Assembly: GCF_963675305.1 (NCBI RefSeq) | Contig: NZ_OY776147.1 | Span: forward strand, 2,294,001 to 2,358,000 | Length of the DNA: 64,000 bases | Reading direction: 5' to 3' | Source: an uncultured Hyphomonas sp. | GTDB lineage: Bacteria > Pseudomonadota > Alphaproteobacteria > Caulobacterales > Hyphomonadaceae | In this document: piece after piece, positions 54,028 to 63,052 of the stretch | Position numbering within the stretch: position 1 is the first letter of the stretch | How the letters are laid out: every line of letters begins with the position of its first letter | Translations under genes and position numbers: made by a program | The notes under the pieces: generated by a model | What the model was told of the DNA's origin: nothing | The model's input: the letters and a program-made list of their open reading frames with translations, nothing else | Database searches by the model: none

Positions 54028-55690
54028 AAGCCTGCGCGAGATTGTAGAGATGCTCGCACAGAACGTGCGGCATCCGCTTCTCGCGCGCCTGCAGGCAGGC
54101 AAAGGCGAAATTGTCGAGCTGCAGGACCAGCGCCCGTTCGGCGTCATGGCCGATGACGATATCGCCCGGCTTGTTGCCCTCTTCTGTGGCGCGGCGCAGC
54201 AGCGATTTCACGCGCACGGCGGCATACAGAAGATACGGGCCGGTCTTGCCTTCGAAGCTGGTGAACTTGTCGAGATCGAAGACATAGTTCGTGGTCCGCG
54301 TATTCATCAGGTCCGAGAAACGCAATGCGGCGAGCGCGACATTCGCAGCCACCTCATGGCGCTCTTCCGGCCCCATGTCTTCCGGCAGCTTGCCAGCCTC
54401 GATGATTTTCTTCTGCGCTTCGTCAAACGCCATGGCGTTCAGATCCGCGAGGCGCAGGACGCCGCCTTCTCGGGTCTTGAAGGGTTTGCCGTCCGGGCCG
54501 TTGACCGTGCCGAAACCGATATGTTCGAGGCGCCCCTCATCGATCAGGCCAACCATTTCAGCGGCGCGGAACACCTGCTGGAAGTGCAGCGCCTGACGCT
54601 GGTCCACCACGTAGAGCATGCGCTGGGGCACCGGCTTCAGGTTTTCCATCCGGTCAAGGATCGTGGCGAGGTCTGTCGTGTGATAGCCGGTGCCGCCGCG
54701 GCTGTTGATCAGCATGATCGGCGGCATCGGGTTTTTCAGCGTGGTCTTGCCGTCTTTCTCGACGGGCACATTCTCGCCCTCGCGGGCGATGTCGACGATC
54801 CACGCGCCATCATCCTCGCGGGCAAGGCCGGCGGCCTTGAACTGCTCGACCAGTTCCGGGATCAGGCCATCGACATCGCTTTCTCCCTTCCAGAGGTCGA
54901 AATGGACGTTCAGGAATTCATAGTCGACCTTCAGCGCGGCGACCGAGACGTCGATGAAATGCTTCAGCAGCGCGCGGTAGCCGGGGCGGCCGGCCTGCAG
55001 CTCGGCAACAGCCTTCTGGCTGCGCTCCAGCCGGGCCGGGTCTTCCTTCGCCTTGGCGCTGGCGGCCGGATACATGCGGGCCAGATCGTCAATCGTGACT
55101 GGCGGTTCTTCCGGATACGGACCGGTAAAGTCTGCGTCGAAATAGATGAGGCCCGGCTGCTCGTCCTGAAGTTCGGTGACGAGGTGGCCCATCTGCAGGC
55201 CCCAGTCGCCGAGATGGACATCGCCCGTCACATCGTCGCCCAGGAAGGTCAGCAGGCGGCGCAGCGTGTCGCCGATCACGGCAGAGCGGAGGTGGCCGAC
55301 ATGCATGGGCTTGGCGACGTTCGGGCCGCCAAAGTCAATGACGGTGACCTGCGGATCGCTCGCGCCTTCGGCCCCGGCCATCTTTTCATCGCGCACAGCC
55401 TCAGCCCGCGCGGCCAGCGCGGCATCGGAGACGCGGATATTGATGAAGCCCGGCCCGGCGACTTCCGCCGACAGGACCATCTCGTGTTCCTTGAGCGCGG
55501 CGGCGACCTCGGCGGCCACGTCGCGCGGGATCTTGCCGGCCTTCTTGGCCGCGCCCATTGCGCCATTGCACTGGAAGTCTGCCAGTTCCGGCTTGTCGGA
55601 GCGGCGCACATCGCCCCACCGCGCTTCAAGCCCCATGGCTTCAAAGGCGGCGCTGGCGGCCGCCGACAGGTCTTTCGTCAGGCTGGCCAT
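53882..55690 (-). CDS. argS: Arginine--tRNA ligase
   Basis: A class I aminoacyl-tRNA synthetase, 602 residues, normal. The HIGH motif reads HVGHLRSAVIGD, preceded by DFGGPNVAKPM. The KMSK position is degenerate or absent, as is usual for ArgS. The C-terminal DALR anticodon-binding domain (about 470-600) ends LLGIRVPERM. It starts four bases after the stop of the upstream lipoprotein gene, so they form an operon. Confidence 0.96.
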   Translation of the reverse strand: MASLTKDLSAAASAAFEAMGLEARWGDVRRSDKPELADFQCNGAMGAAKKAGKIPRDVAAEVAAALKEHEMVLSAEVAGPGFINIRVSDAALAARAEAVRDEKMAGAEGASDPQVTVIDFGGPNVAKPMHVGHLRSAVIGDTLRRLLTFLGDDVTGDVHLGDWGLQMGHLVTELQDEQPGLIYFDADFTGPYPEEPPVTIDDLARMYPAASAKAKEDPARLERSQKAVAELQAGRPGYRALLKHFIDVSVAALKVDYEFLNVHFDLWKGESDVDGLIPELVEQFKAAGLAREDDGAWIVDIAREGENVPVEKDGKTTLKNPMPPIMLINSRGGTGYHTTDLATILDRMENLKPVPQRMLYVVDQRQALHFQQVFRAAEMVGLIDEGRLEHIGFGTVNGPDGKPFKTREGGVLRLADLNAMAFDEAQKKIIEAGKLPEDMGPEERHEVAANVALAALRFSDLMNTRTTNYVFDLDKFTSFEGKTGPYLLYAAVRVKSLLRRATEEGNKPGDIVIGHDAERALVLQLDNFAFACLQAREKRMPHVLCEHLYNLAQAFSSFYAALPIAAEGDEATRASRLGLASAVLKQLETGLDLLGIRVPERM

Positions 55691-55693
55691 GAT

Positions 55694-56260
55694 TTAGGAC
55701 CCGGCGTCCATGCGGAAGCGCTTGCCGGCACGGTTGAACTCGAGTTCCTGCTCGCTGAGGTCAAACCCGACGAGGATCTCGAAATTGGTCCCGGCAATGG
55801 TTTCATCGGCGCGCGGGATGGTGATGCGGTCGATCGTCTGCATCGTGCCGTCCAGCGGGGAATTGCCTTCGAACTTGGCGGTGACGGTGTAGTATTCCTT
55901 GGCCAGCACCTTGCCGTTGCGGCGCGTGACGGCGACCCAGTAGCCGAAATCATGCGTGTTCGCGTCCGCCAGCGGGCCCTTGCCGAAGGCAAAATCGATC
56001 TCCAGCTCGGCGCTCAGCGGATTGTCGCCGGTATAGCGGCAGAAGCTGCGCACGTCGGTGATCTCGCCGGTGTAGCGGATGTCGCTGTAAAGCTCGTCCG
56101 ACCCGTCGCGGAACTCGACGATACGGGCCGCATCATAGACCGATCCGACCGGCGGGCAGGCACCGGCGTTCTGGCGGGTGTTGAGCGACTCGGCCAAATC
56201 CTTGGTGCTGGAGCATCCGGCCACCAGTGCCAGGGCGAGGATCGGTAGGATAATGCGCAT
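55694..56260 (-). CDS. Lipoprotein of unknown function upstream of argS
   Basis: A 188-residue lipoprotein with lipobox ALALVAGCSS (Cys about 16). The mature part is beta-rich with three cysteines (GACPP, SFCRYTG) and reads SAELEIDFAFGKGPLADANTHDFGYWVAVTRRNGKVLAKEYYTVTAKF. It may be a periplasmic assembly or amyloid-like lipoprotein; the family is not recognised. Start ATG 56260 has AAGGA upstream at loose spacing. It is cotranscribed with argS and divergent from ispH. Confidence 0.78.
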   Translation of the reverse strand: MRIILPILALALVAGCSSTKDLAESLNTRQNAGACPPVGSVYDAARIVEFRDGSDELYSDIRYTGEITDVRSFCRYTGDNPLSAELEIDFAFGKGPLADANTHDFGYWVAVTRRNGKVLAKEYYTVTAKFEGNSPLDGTMQTIDRITIPRADETIAGTNFEILVGFDLSEQELEFNRAGKRFRMDAGS

Positions 56261-56422
56261 GCGTTTCGCTGTCCTTCTTGGCCAGAATCTGTTGGCGTAT
56301 CTCTTGGCTGGGCGGCCCGGCGGGCCCATCTGAACTTGCCCGGCCTGTGTTAAAGGGCTACGCGCGCCCGTGCAACGCCGCTAAGGCAGACAGGCCGCCA
56401 TGACAACCGGAGACGAGATGAA

Positions 56423-57370
56423 ATGACGGAAAGGCGCCCCCTCACCATTCGCCTCGCAGCCCCCCGCGGCTTCTGTGCCGGCGTCGACCGGGCGATCCAG
56501 ATCGTCGAGGAAGCGCTGAAAAAATGGGGCGCGCCGGTCTATGTGCGCCACGAGATCGTCCACAATGCGCATGTCGTCTCCCGTCTGGAGGAGATGGGCG
56601 CGGTATTCGTGGAAGAACTGGACGAGTGCCCGAAGGACCGTCCGGTCGTCTTCTCCGCCCATGGCGTACCGAAATCGGTGCCGGCAGAGGCGGAGTCGCG
56701 CAAGATGATCTATGTCGACGCGACCTGCCCGCTTGTCTCCAAGGTCCATGTCGAGGCCGAGCGGCATGACCGCGAAGGCCGCGAAATCGTGCTGATCGGC
56801 CATGCCGGGCACCCGGAAGTCATCGGCACGATGGGCCAGCTGCCGCCAGGCCGCATCCATCTGATCGAGACGGTGGAGGATGCCGAAGCCTTCGAGCCGA
56901 AAGACCCGGCCAATCTCGCCTTTGTCACCCAGACAACGCTCAGTGTGGACGACACCGCCGACATCGTGGCGACGCTGCAGAAGCGCTTCCCCGGCATCTC
57001 GACGCCCCACAAGGAAGACATCTGCTACGCCACCACAAACCGGCAGGAAGCCGTGAAGGTGATCGGCCAGGGCACCGGCCTCGTCCTCGTGATCGGGGCA
57101 GAGACCAGCTCCAACTCCAAACGCCTCGTCGAAGTGGCCCTGCGCGCCGGGGCCGCGCGCGCCGAACTGGTCGCCAGTGCAGAAGACATCGACTGGGACT
57201 GGTTCGACGGCGTCACCATTCTGGGCCTGACCGCCGGGGCCAGCGCACCGGAAGACCTGGTGCAGGGCGTGATCGCCGCCTGCCGGTCCCGTTTCGACGT
57301 GACCGTCCAGAACATCGAAACCGCGCGCGAGACAGTCACCTTCAAGCTGCCGCGCGTGCTGACGGCCTGA
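56423..57370 (+). CDS. ispH: 4-hydroxy-3-methylbut-2-enyl diphosphate reductase
   Basis: Iron-sulfur enzyme for the last step of the MEP isoprenoid pathway, 315 residues. The three cluster Cys residues are in PRGFCAGVDRAI, DATCPLVSKVH and DICYATTNRQEA. HEIVHN-H supplies active-site His. Length normal, ATG 56423 with GAGA nearby. It is convergent with the RHH/TM gene. Confidence 0.97.
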   Translation: MTERRPLTIRLAAPRGFCAGVDRAIQIVEEALKKWGAPVYVRHEIVHNAHVVSRLEEMGAVFVEELDECPKDRPVVFSAHGVPKSVPAEAESRKMIYVDATCPLVSKVHVEAERHDREGREIVLIGHAGHPEVIGTMGQLPPGRIHLIETVEDAEAFEPKDPANLAFVTQTTLSVDDTADIVATLQKRFPGISTPHKEDICYATTNRQEAVKVIGQGTGLVLVIGAETSSNSKRLVEVALRAGAARAELVASAEDIDWDWFDGVTILGLTAGASAPEDLVQGVIAACRSRFDVTVQNIETARETVTFKLPRVLTA

Positions 57371-57378
57371 GGGCCGCC

Positions 57379-58017
57379 TCAGCTGTCCCCGATTTTCAGC
57401 GAGATCTCATAGGATTCCGCGTCGTCGCCGACATGGATCCGGGCTTCTTTTCCGGATTCGGCCGTCAGGACCGGATGCGCGATGAGGTCATCCCCCTCAA
57501 GGCCGCGATAGATAGACACGTCGATCTGAATCCGGCCGGCCTCTTCAGGCGAGACGGTCAGCTCGATCCGGTAGCCCGGCACATCGGATTCCGGCGTCGC
57601 GGTCAGGAAGGTCCCCGGCGTGCCCGGTTCGATGGCCATCACGGAGTTGAACTTGTGCTGCTCACGGGCCTCCGCGGTCGTGCGCTGGAAATCGCCCTGA
57701 AGTTCGACCTTTACAGGCTCAGCGACAGCCGTGGGCAGGACCAGGACGCCGAGGCCGAGCGAGGCCGCCAGTGCGGCGGCCAGTTTGCGGGGATGTGTTG
57801 CCACGGGTTTGAGGATCATTGCGGTTCGTTCCCGAATTGAGGGTTGCTGTTCCGCCTGCAGGACATCCCTCAGATGATCGGCCAGCAAATCGCGCACGAT
57901 TGTGCTGATCGTCCGGCCTTGCCGCCGCGCGAGAGACTGCAGGACGCTCTTCTCCTCATGAGACAGGCGCACCTCGATCTTCTCGCTTTTCTTCGGCTGA
58001 CGAGGACGGCTGATCAT
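57379..58017 (-). CDS. Ribbon-helix-helix protein with membrane helix and periplasmic domain
   Basis: A 212-residue protein with three parts. Residues 10-55 (KKSEKIEVRLSHEEKSVLQSLARRQGRTISTIVRDLLADHL) form a ribbon-helix-helix domain, a DNA-binding fold. Residues 78-97 (LAAALAASLGLGVLVLPTA) form one membrane helix. Residues 100-212 are beta-rich and periplasmic by topology. Fusing an RHH to a membrane helix and extracytoplasmic domain is unusual, suggesting a one-component sensor of envelope signals. It lies between ispH (convergent) and the diiron gene (divergent), and shares the 58018-58275 control region with the latter. GGGAGAG precedes ATG 58017. Confidence 0.82.
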   Translation of the reverse strand: MISRPRQPKKSEKIEVRLSHEEKSVLQSLARRQGRTISTIVRDLLADHLRDVLQAEQQPSIRERTAMILKPVATHPRKLAAALAASLGLGVLVLPTAVAEPVKVELQGDFQRTTAEAREQHKFNSVMAIEPGTPGTFLTATPESDVPGYRIELTVSPEEAGRIQIDVSIYRGLEGDDLIAHPVLTAESGKEARIHVGDDAESYEISLKIGDS

Positions 58018-58165
58018 CCAGTGACTCTCCCTTGCAGGCGGTTCGCTGGTGGCACGAACCGGGCGAATCTTACCACGCAGGTCTTGTCTGACATCAGGAA
58101 AATCTTGTCATGACAGCAATTCTGCCGCCTTGGCGGCCGCCTTTCCAAAATTTAAGCCAAAAAAG

Positions 58166-58181
58166 ATGACGCCTACGTCAT
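58166..58181. promoter_or_regulatory. Palindromic site in the divergent RHH/diiron region
   Basis: ATGACG (58166-58171), four bases, CGTCAT (58176-58181). A symmetric site of the size an RHH dimer or tetramer could bind; the RHH protein is encoded next door. Confidence 0.35.
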
Positions 58182-58275
58182 TTTCCGTATTTTGCCTCTG
58201 TTTCCGAGGACTTAGCATCTCTCCAATCCGGCCAGTCCGCCCGTTCATGGCCGGCGATAAACTGGGAGAAATGCC

Positions 58276-59391
58276 ATGAAAGTCCAACTCGTCTCCGGCC
58301 CGCCCACCGATGTCCGACACTTCGAGGACCCCGGTGAACTGGCCGACAAGCTGACGCCGGAAGACGTCGAAATCATCCGCGAAATCTTCAACACGCCGCT
58401 GACCGGTTCCTATAACTGGGACTATGAAAGCGCGAACGCGAAGATCCGCCGCCTCTATGAACTCGGCAAGCGGTTCAACTGGAACGCCGAGCTCGATGTC
58501 GACTGGGACGTTTACTTCGACAAGAGCGAAGGCCCCTCGCAGTCCGGCCTCAACCCGCTGCACGATCACCCGATCTATCTCGCCATGAGCGACGAAGAGA
58601 AAAACGAATATGCCTGGCGCTCTCAGGCGCAGGTGCTCTCGCAGTTCCTGCACGGCGAACAGGGCGCCATGATGGTGGCCTCGCAGCTCGTCTCCTGCGC
58701 GCCGACCTATGATGCGAAACTCTATGCCTCCTCACAGACTTTCGACGAGGCGCGGCATGTGGAAGTGTTCAACAAATACCTGCGCACGCGCTGCGGGGTC
58801 GAATACCCGATCAATCCGAGCCTCAAGCTGCTGCTGGACAAGATCCTGACCGATCCGCGCTGGGACCTGAAATTCATCGGCATGCAGGTGCTGGTCGAAG
58901 GACTGGCGCTGGCGGCGTTCCAGACCATCGCGCAGACGACGCGCGATCCGCTGCTGCGCCAGATCGTGACGCTGGTGATGCGTGACGAAGGCCGGCACGT
59001 CGCCTTCGGCGTCAATTATCTGGAGGACTGGATCAAGTCGCTGCCGGAAGAGGAAATCGAGGAACGCGCCCAGTTCGCCTATGAAGCCTGCGCCATCATG
59101 CGCGAACGGCTGTTCTCCACGATTGTGGAGGAAGAGTTCGGCTTCGACCGCGAGGAAGCGCGCCGCGCCGCCATCGACTCAGCGGGCGGACAGGCCTTCC
59201 GAAACTTCCTCTTTGAGCGGATGATCCCGAACCTGAAACGGGTCGGCCTGCTGACAGAGAAAGTAAAACCGAAATTCGAGGCGCTCGGCGTGTTGCAGTA
59301 TGAAAATGCAGCAACCGATGCGGAGATCGACTGGGCGGCGCTGGAGCGTCCGCTTGAAACCGGCCGGATCGAAACCGTCGCTGCCGAGTAA
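58276..59391 (+). CDS. R2-like (ferritin-like) diiron protein
   Basis: A 371-residue helical protein with the carboxylate diiron pattern: Glu in FLHGEQGAMM, DEARHVEVF (about 157-160), Glu in VEGLALAAF, and DEGRHVAFGVNYL. The spacing suits a ferritin-like R2 or oxygenase fold. No NrdA is seen in the window, and the sequence lacks a clear radical-harbouring Tyr pattern that I can name, so it may be an N-oxygenase, a ligand-binding oxidase or a fatty-acid-related enzyme rather than ribonucleotide reductase. GGGAGAA precedes ATG 58276 and a terminator follows. Confidence 0.8.
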   Translation: MKVQLVSGPPTDVRHFEDPGELADKLTPEDVEIIREIFNTPLTGSYNWDYESANAKIRRLYELGKRFNWNAELDVDWDVYFDKSEGPSQSGLNPLHDHPIYLAMSDEEKNEYAWRSQAQVLSQFLHGEQGAMMVASQLVSCAPTYDAKLYASSQTFDEARHVEVFNKYLRTRCGVEYPINPSLKLLLDKILTDPRWDLKFIGMQVLVEGLALAAFQTIAQTTRDPLLRQIVTLVMRDEGRHVAFGVNYLEDWIKSLPEEEIEERAQFAYEACAIMRERLFSTIVEEEFGFDREEARRAAIDSAGGQAFRNFLFERMIPNLKRVGLLTEKVKPKFEALGVLQYENAATDAEIDWAALERPLETGRIETVAAE

Positions 59392-59411
59392 GGTGGGGTT
59401 GCCTCGAAAGG

Positions 59412-59445
59412 CCGGGGGCGCGGGATGCCGCGTCCCCGGTTTTCC
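59412..59445 (+). terminator. Intrinsic terminator of the diiron gene
   Basis: CCGGGGGCGCGG (59412-59423) pairs with CCGCGTCCCCGG (59428-59439) with a GATG loop and is followed by TTTTCC. It lies 20 bases past the diiron gene stop. Confidence 0.82.
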
Positions 59446-59447
59446 AT

Positions 59448-60122
59448 TCAGCCGGCGTTAGAGATGCCCCACATGGCGGCGAATGCCACGGCCACCGCGA
59501 TGGCAAGGCGCAACCAGGACAGGCGGTTGTCGGCGAGCGTTTCGCCCGCTTCAAAATCCGCGCTGGCCCGGTGGCCGGTGACCATCGGGCGGACGAGATT
59601 GTCCTTGAAGAAGATCAGGTACACCGCCACGGCCGCGACATGCAGGCCGATCAGGGCAACCAGGATGTTGAAGCTGATCTCGTGGATCTCTGCCGCCTGA
59701 CGCCCGGCCTCAAACGAGACAAGCGTCGACAGCGGGCCGGATTCCAGCCCATCCACATCCACCGCGAACAGGCCCGTCCCCAGCTGCACGCAGAGCGCCG
59801 CCAGCATGGCGATCACGCTGAGCGTGCCGATGGGATTATGCCCGAAGCTCGGCTTGTGGACGCCGCGCTTCAGGCTTTTCAGGTAACCGAGCATGGCCCC
59901 GGGCCCGAGCTGCCAGCTGGTGAAGCGGGCGGTGCGCGGGCCAAGCAGGCCCCAGGCCAGCCGGAACGTCACCAGGCCGACCAGGATCATCCCCATCCGC
60001 CGGTGCCAGTCCATCATGTGATTTTCCGCGGACCACCACATGGCGGCCACCAGCAACACGGTGGACCAGTGGAACAGGCGCAGGGCGCCGTCCCAGACGA
60101 GGATACGCGAACTGCCGGCCAT
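59448..60122 (-). CDS. Cytochrome b561-type membrane protein
   Basis: A 224-residue four-helix b-type cytochrome. It starts WDGALRLFHWSTVLLVAAMWW, then WHRRMGMILVGLVTFRLAWG, NPIGTLSVIAMLAALCVQLGTGL and IHEISFNILVALIGLHVAAVAVYL; His in LFHW, WHRR, IHE and LHVA are the likely haem ligands. Such proteins link quinone oxidation to a c-type partner. It follows the cytochrome c gene by six bases on the same strand. Confidence 0.88.
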   Translation of the reverse strand: MAGSSRILVWDGALRLFHWSTVLLVAAMWWSAENHMMDWHRRMGMILVGLVTFRLAWGLLGPRTARFTSWQLGPGAMLGYLKSLKRGVHKPSFGHNPIGTLSVIAMLAALCVQLGTGLFAVDVDGLESGPLSTLVSFEAGRQAAEIHEISFNILVALIGLHVAAVAVYLIFFKDNLVRPMVTGHRASADFEAGETLADNRLSWLRLAIAVAVAFAAMWGISNAG

Positions 60123-60128
60123 GACGGA

Positions 60129-60659
60129 TCAGTCGTCTGCGCGGAATTTTTCGTGGCAGGATTTGCAGGTGCCGCCGGTTGTGGCGAACGCCGGGGCAAT
60201 CACGGCCAGGTCGCCGGTCTCAGCAGCCGTAGCCAGAGCGCCCGCCGCCATCTGGAAGTCGGAGACCTTCTCGGTGAAGAGGTCCGGCTGTTCCCAGATT
60301 GCCGGCAGGGCATCGGTCTTCACGCCGGAGTCCGGCCCGGTGCCTGCCGGGAACCAGTCCGCCATGCCTTCGGATTCGACCGGAACGCTGGCCGCGGCGG
60401 CCTGAATGGCGGCCATATCCGGCTCACTGGCTTTCAGCTGGTCGCTGATCGTCTTGAAGGCCTTGCCCATTTTCTTCAGCTGGCCCTGGCGCAGTTCGAT
60501 CTGTTCTTTCGGGGTCATGCCATTGTCCAGCACGACTTCTTCAGCAGCCGGGGCCGCCGCATCTGCCGCAGGCGCGCTGCTGTCGCTGCCGCCGCACGCG
60601 GCCAGCAGGGACACACCGGCAATCGCGGCGAGGGCAAAAGTGGTTTGACGAATCTTCAT
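60129..60659 (-). CDS. Class II-like cytochrome c lipoprotein
   Basis: A 176-residue lipoprotein (LLAACGG, Cys about residue 22) with a C-terminal CKSCHEKF haem-c motif, as in cytochrome c'/c556 four-helix bundles. It would be anchored in the periplasm and receive electrons from the adjacent b561. ATG 60659 has GGAGA seven bases upstream; longer in-frame starts are rejected. First gene of the pair. Confidence 0.9.
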   Translation of the reverse strand: MKIRQTTFALAAIAGVSLLAACGGSDSSAPAADAAAPAAEEVVLDNGMTPKEQIELRQGQLKKMGKAFKTISDQLKASEPDMAAIQAAAASVPVESEGMADWFPAGTGPDSGVKTDALPAIWEQPDLFTEKVSDFQMAAGALATAAETGDLAVIAPAFATTGGTCKSCHEKFRADD

Positions 60660-60834
60660 GCAAGTCTCCATGGGCTTTACCATGGGGACGGTAAGCGAAG
60701 CCCCCGGCAGGTGCAATCGAAACCGGGGCTGAATGCGGCAAAGCGAACCGCCTGCCTATGGACGGCGCAGGGACCGATTTGCCGCGTGCAGCGGAATGTT
60801 CAAATCCGCCGCGCAATCTGGCATAAGCGGCGCC

Positions 60835-61851
60835 ATGACCACACGTATTGCCGCCTTCTACCTGTTCTTCCCGTTCCCGACCTATGGGGCCGCGCGTGAG
60901 CCGCTGCGCGACACGCTGGAGGCCGCCGGTGTCAAAGGCACCGTGCTGCTGGCCGCCGAAGGCGTGAACGGCACCATCGCCGCCAGCCCCGAGGGCATCG
61001 ACACGGCGCTGGCCGCGCTGCGCGCCCTGCCGGGCGCCGAGGCGCTGGAGGCCAAATTCTCCGAGGCCGATGAAAACCCGTTCCTTCGCCTGAAAGTGCG
61101 CCTGAAGCAGGAGATCGTCACCATGGGCGTGCCGGGCACGGACCCCAATTCGCTGGTCGGCACCTATGTCACGCCGGAAGAGTGGAACGCCCTGATCAGC
61201 GACCCGGACACGGTGCTGATCGATACGCGCAACGATTATGAATACGCCATCGGCACATTCGAGGGCGCCATCGACCCGGAAACCAAAACCTTCCGCGAAT
61301 TCCCGGACTGGTTCCGCGAGTTCCGCGAGAAGCTGGAAGCTGAAGGCCGCAAGCCGAAGATCGCCATGTTCTGCACCGGCGGCATCCGCTGTGAGAAGGC
61401 AACCAGCTTCGTGAAGGCCGAAGGCATCGACGATGTGTTCCACCTGCAGGGCGGCATCCTGAAATATCTGGAAGAGGTGCCGGAAGAGCAGAGCTTGTGG
61501 CGCGGGGAATGTTTCGTGTTCGACGAGCGCGTTTCGGTGAAGCATGACCTGACCCCAGGCGACTATGACATGTGCCACGCCTGCAAGCGGCCGATCACCG
61601 AGGACGACAAGAAGGGCAACGCCTATGTGCCTGGCGTCTCCTGCCCGCACTGTATCGATGAAATGACGCCGGAGCAGAAGCGCCGCTTCGCCGAGCGCCA
61701 GAAGCAGATCAACCTCGCCCGCAAACGCGGCGAAGCGCATATGGGCCCGGACGCGGCTGCCGTCGCTGCCCGCCGCCGCGAAGAAGCGCTGGAGGCGAAA
61801 GCGAAAGAGGCCCAGGAAGCAAAAGAGGCCGCAGGCACCGAAGATGCTTGA
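60835..61851 (+). CDS. trhO: tRNA uridine(34) hydroxylase, rhodanese family
   Basis: A 338-residue protein with a two-rhodanese layout. TrhO introduces the 5-hydroxy group on U34 of some tRNAs. The active Cys is in IAMFCTGGIRCEKA; the N-terminal part with AAEGVNGTIAAS and the C-terminal Cys pair CHACKRPITEDDKKGNAYVPGVSCPHC (a zinc-like cluster) are typical. The C-terminus is a charged Ala/Lys/Glu-rich helix. ATG 60835 is used; the ribosome site is weak. Its last eight bases overlap the GFA gene. Confidence 0.92.
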   Translation: MTTRIAAFYLFFPFPTYGAAREPLRDTLEAAGVKGTVLLAAEGVNGTIAASPEGIDTALAALRALPGAEALEAKFSEADENPFLRLKVRLKQEIVTMGVPGTDPNSLVGTYVTPEEWNALISDPDTVLIDTRNDYEYAIGTFEGAIDPETKTFREFPDWFREFREKLEAEGRKPKIAMFCTGGIRCEKATSFVKAEGIDDVFHLQGGILKYLEEVPEEQSLWRGECFVFDERVSVKHDLTPGDYDMCHACKRPITEDDKKGNAYVPGVSCPHCIDEMTPEQKRRFAERQKQINLARKRGEAHMGPDAAAVAARRREEALEAKAKEAQEAKEAAGTEDA

Positions 61852-62245
61852 GGGCAGCTGCCTGTGCGGCGCGGTGCGCTATGAAGTGGCGGCCGATCCC
61901 GGCCCGATCGTTCACTGCCATTGCCACACCTGCCGCAAGGCGCATGGGACGGCGTTCTCCTCCGTCATGCCGGTCGCGCGGGAGAGCTTCCGCTGGACCG
62001 CCGGCGAAGAGGCGCTGAACCGGTTTGAATCCAGCGAAGGCAAGTTCCGCCACTTCTGCACCAAATGCGGCTCGCACATCATGGCGGAGCGCGTGAACCA
62101 GCCCGTTGTGCTGTTGCGGCTGGGCTGTCTCGACATCGAAATCGAAGGCAATCCGCTGGGCCATATCTGGCGGTCTGACTGCGCCAGCTGGTACGATCCG
62201 AAAGACACGCTTCCGGAATATCCGGAAGGCTTTCCCGCGAAGTGA
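61844..62245 (+). CDS. GFA-family (glutathione-dependent formaldehyde-activating-like) protein
   Basis: A 133-residue zinc protein. Zn ligands are in CLCGAVRY, CHCHTCRKAHG and FCTKCGSH, the GFA pattern. It may aid formaldehyde-glutathione conjugation, although many members have other roles. Its ATG overlaps the trhO end by eight bases and its stop overlaps the GST start by one base. Confidence 0.9.
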   Translation: MLEGSCLCGAVRYEVAADPGPIVHCHCHTCRKAHGTAFSSVMPVARESFRWTAGEEALNRFESSEGKFRHFCTKCGSHIMAERVNQPVVLLRLGCLDIEIEGNPLGHIWRSDCASWYDPKDTLPEYPEGFPAK

Positions 62246-62907
62246 TGCCGGACGCCGCCGCCCCGATCCTCTACACGTTCCGCCGTTGCCCCTATGCCAT
62301 GCGCGGGCGCCTCGCTTTGTCGGCGGCACAGCTGGATATTCGCGTGCGGGAAGTCGTGCTGCGCGACAAGCCGGCGGCGATGCTGGAAGCGAGCCCCAAG
62401 GGCACGGTGCCGGTTCTGGTGCTGGAAAGCGGCGAAGTGATCGACGAAAGCCTCGACGTGATGCGCTGGGCGCTGGCGCAGGCCGACCCGGAAGGCTGGT
62501 TGGACGCTGACACGGGCGAGACCAGCGCGCTGATCGCCCGGAATGACGGGCCGTTCAAACGCGCGCTCGACCGCTACAAATATCCAAACCGGTATGAGGA
62601 TGAAGGCGCCGACCCAGTCGAAAACCGCGACGCAGGCCTCGCCATTGTCGAAGACTTGTCAGAGCGGATCGCGGCCCATGGCGGGCAGCTGTTCGGCCCG
62701 GCGCCGACGCTGGCCGACATGGCGATCTTCCCCTTCGTGCGCCAGTTCGCCCATACGGACATGGACTGGTGGGAGGGCGCTGCGCCCGGCCCGGTGAAAA
62801 CCTGGCTCGCAGGGCACAAGGATAGCGCCCGCTTCCGCGCGATCATGAAGAAATACCCCCAATGGGCGCCGGGCGAGGCCGAACCTGCGCTTCCCATTGC
62901 CGGTTAA
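62245..62907 (+). CDS. Glutathione S-transferase-like protein
   Basis: A 220-residue protein. The N-terminal thioredoxin-like domain reads ILYTFRRCPYAMRGRLALSAA with a CPYA motif, followed by GTVPVLVL and DESLDVMRWAL. The C-terminal half is the helical GST domain (FGPAPTLADMAIFPFVRQFA). Start ATG 62245 (TGATG overlap with the GFA stop) is preferred over GTG 62242. Probably cotranscribed with trhO and GFA. Confidence 0.9.
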   Translation: MPDAAAPILYTFRRCPYAMRGRLALSAAQLDIRVREVVLRDKPAAMLEASPKGTVPVLVLESGEVIDESLDVMRWALAQADPEGWLDADTGETSALIARNDGPFKRALDRYKYPNRYEDEGADPVENRDAGLAIVEDLSERIAAHGGQLFGPAPTLADMAIFPFVRQFAHTDMDWWEGAAPGPVKTWLAGHKDSARFRAIMKKYPQWAPGEAEPALPIAG

Positions 62908-62975
62908 GCTGCACCCGCCCGCTTTTGCCCCCTTGCAAAATCCGCCGCGCGGCGTAAACAGCCCGTTCTTCGGCA

Positions 62976-63052
62976 CGGAGTGTAGCTCAGCCTGGTAGAG
63001 CACTGTCTTCGGGAGGCAGGGGCCGGAGGTTCGAATCCTCTCACTCCGACCA
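62976..63052 (+). tRNA. tRNA-Pro (CGG)
   Basis: A 77-base cloverleaf: acceptor CGGAGTG with CACTCCG, D arm GCTC...GAGC, anticodon stem CTGTC/GGCAG with loop TTCGGGA (anticodon CGG, codon CCG), T arm GGAGG/CCTCT (one G-T pair) with TTCGAAT, then ACCA. The CCA is encoded. C1-G72 is usual for proline tRNA. Confidence 0.95.
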
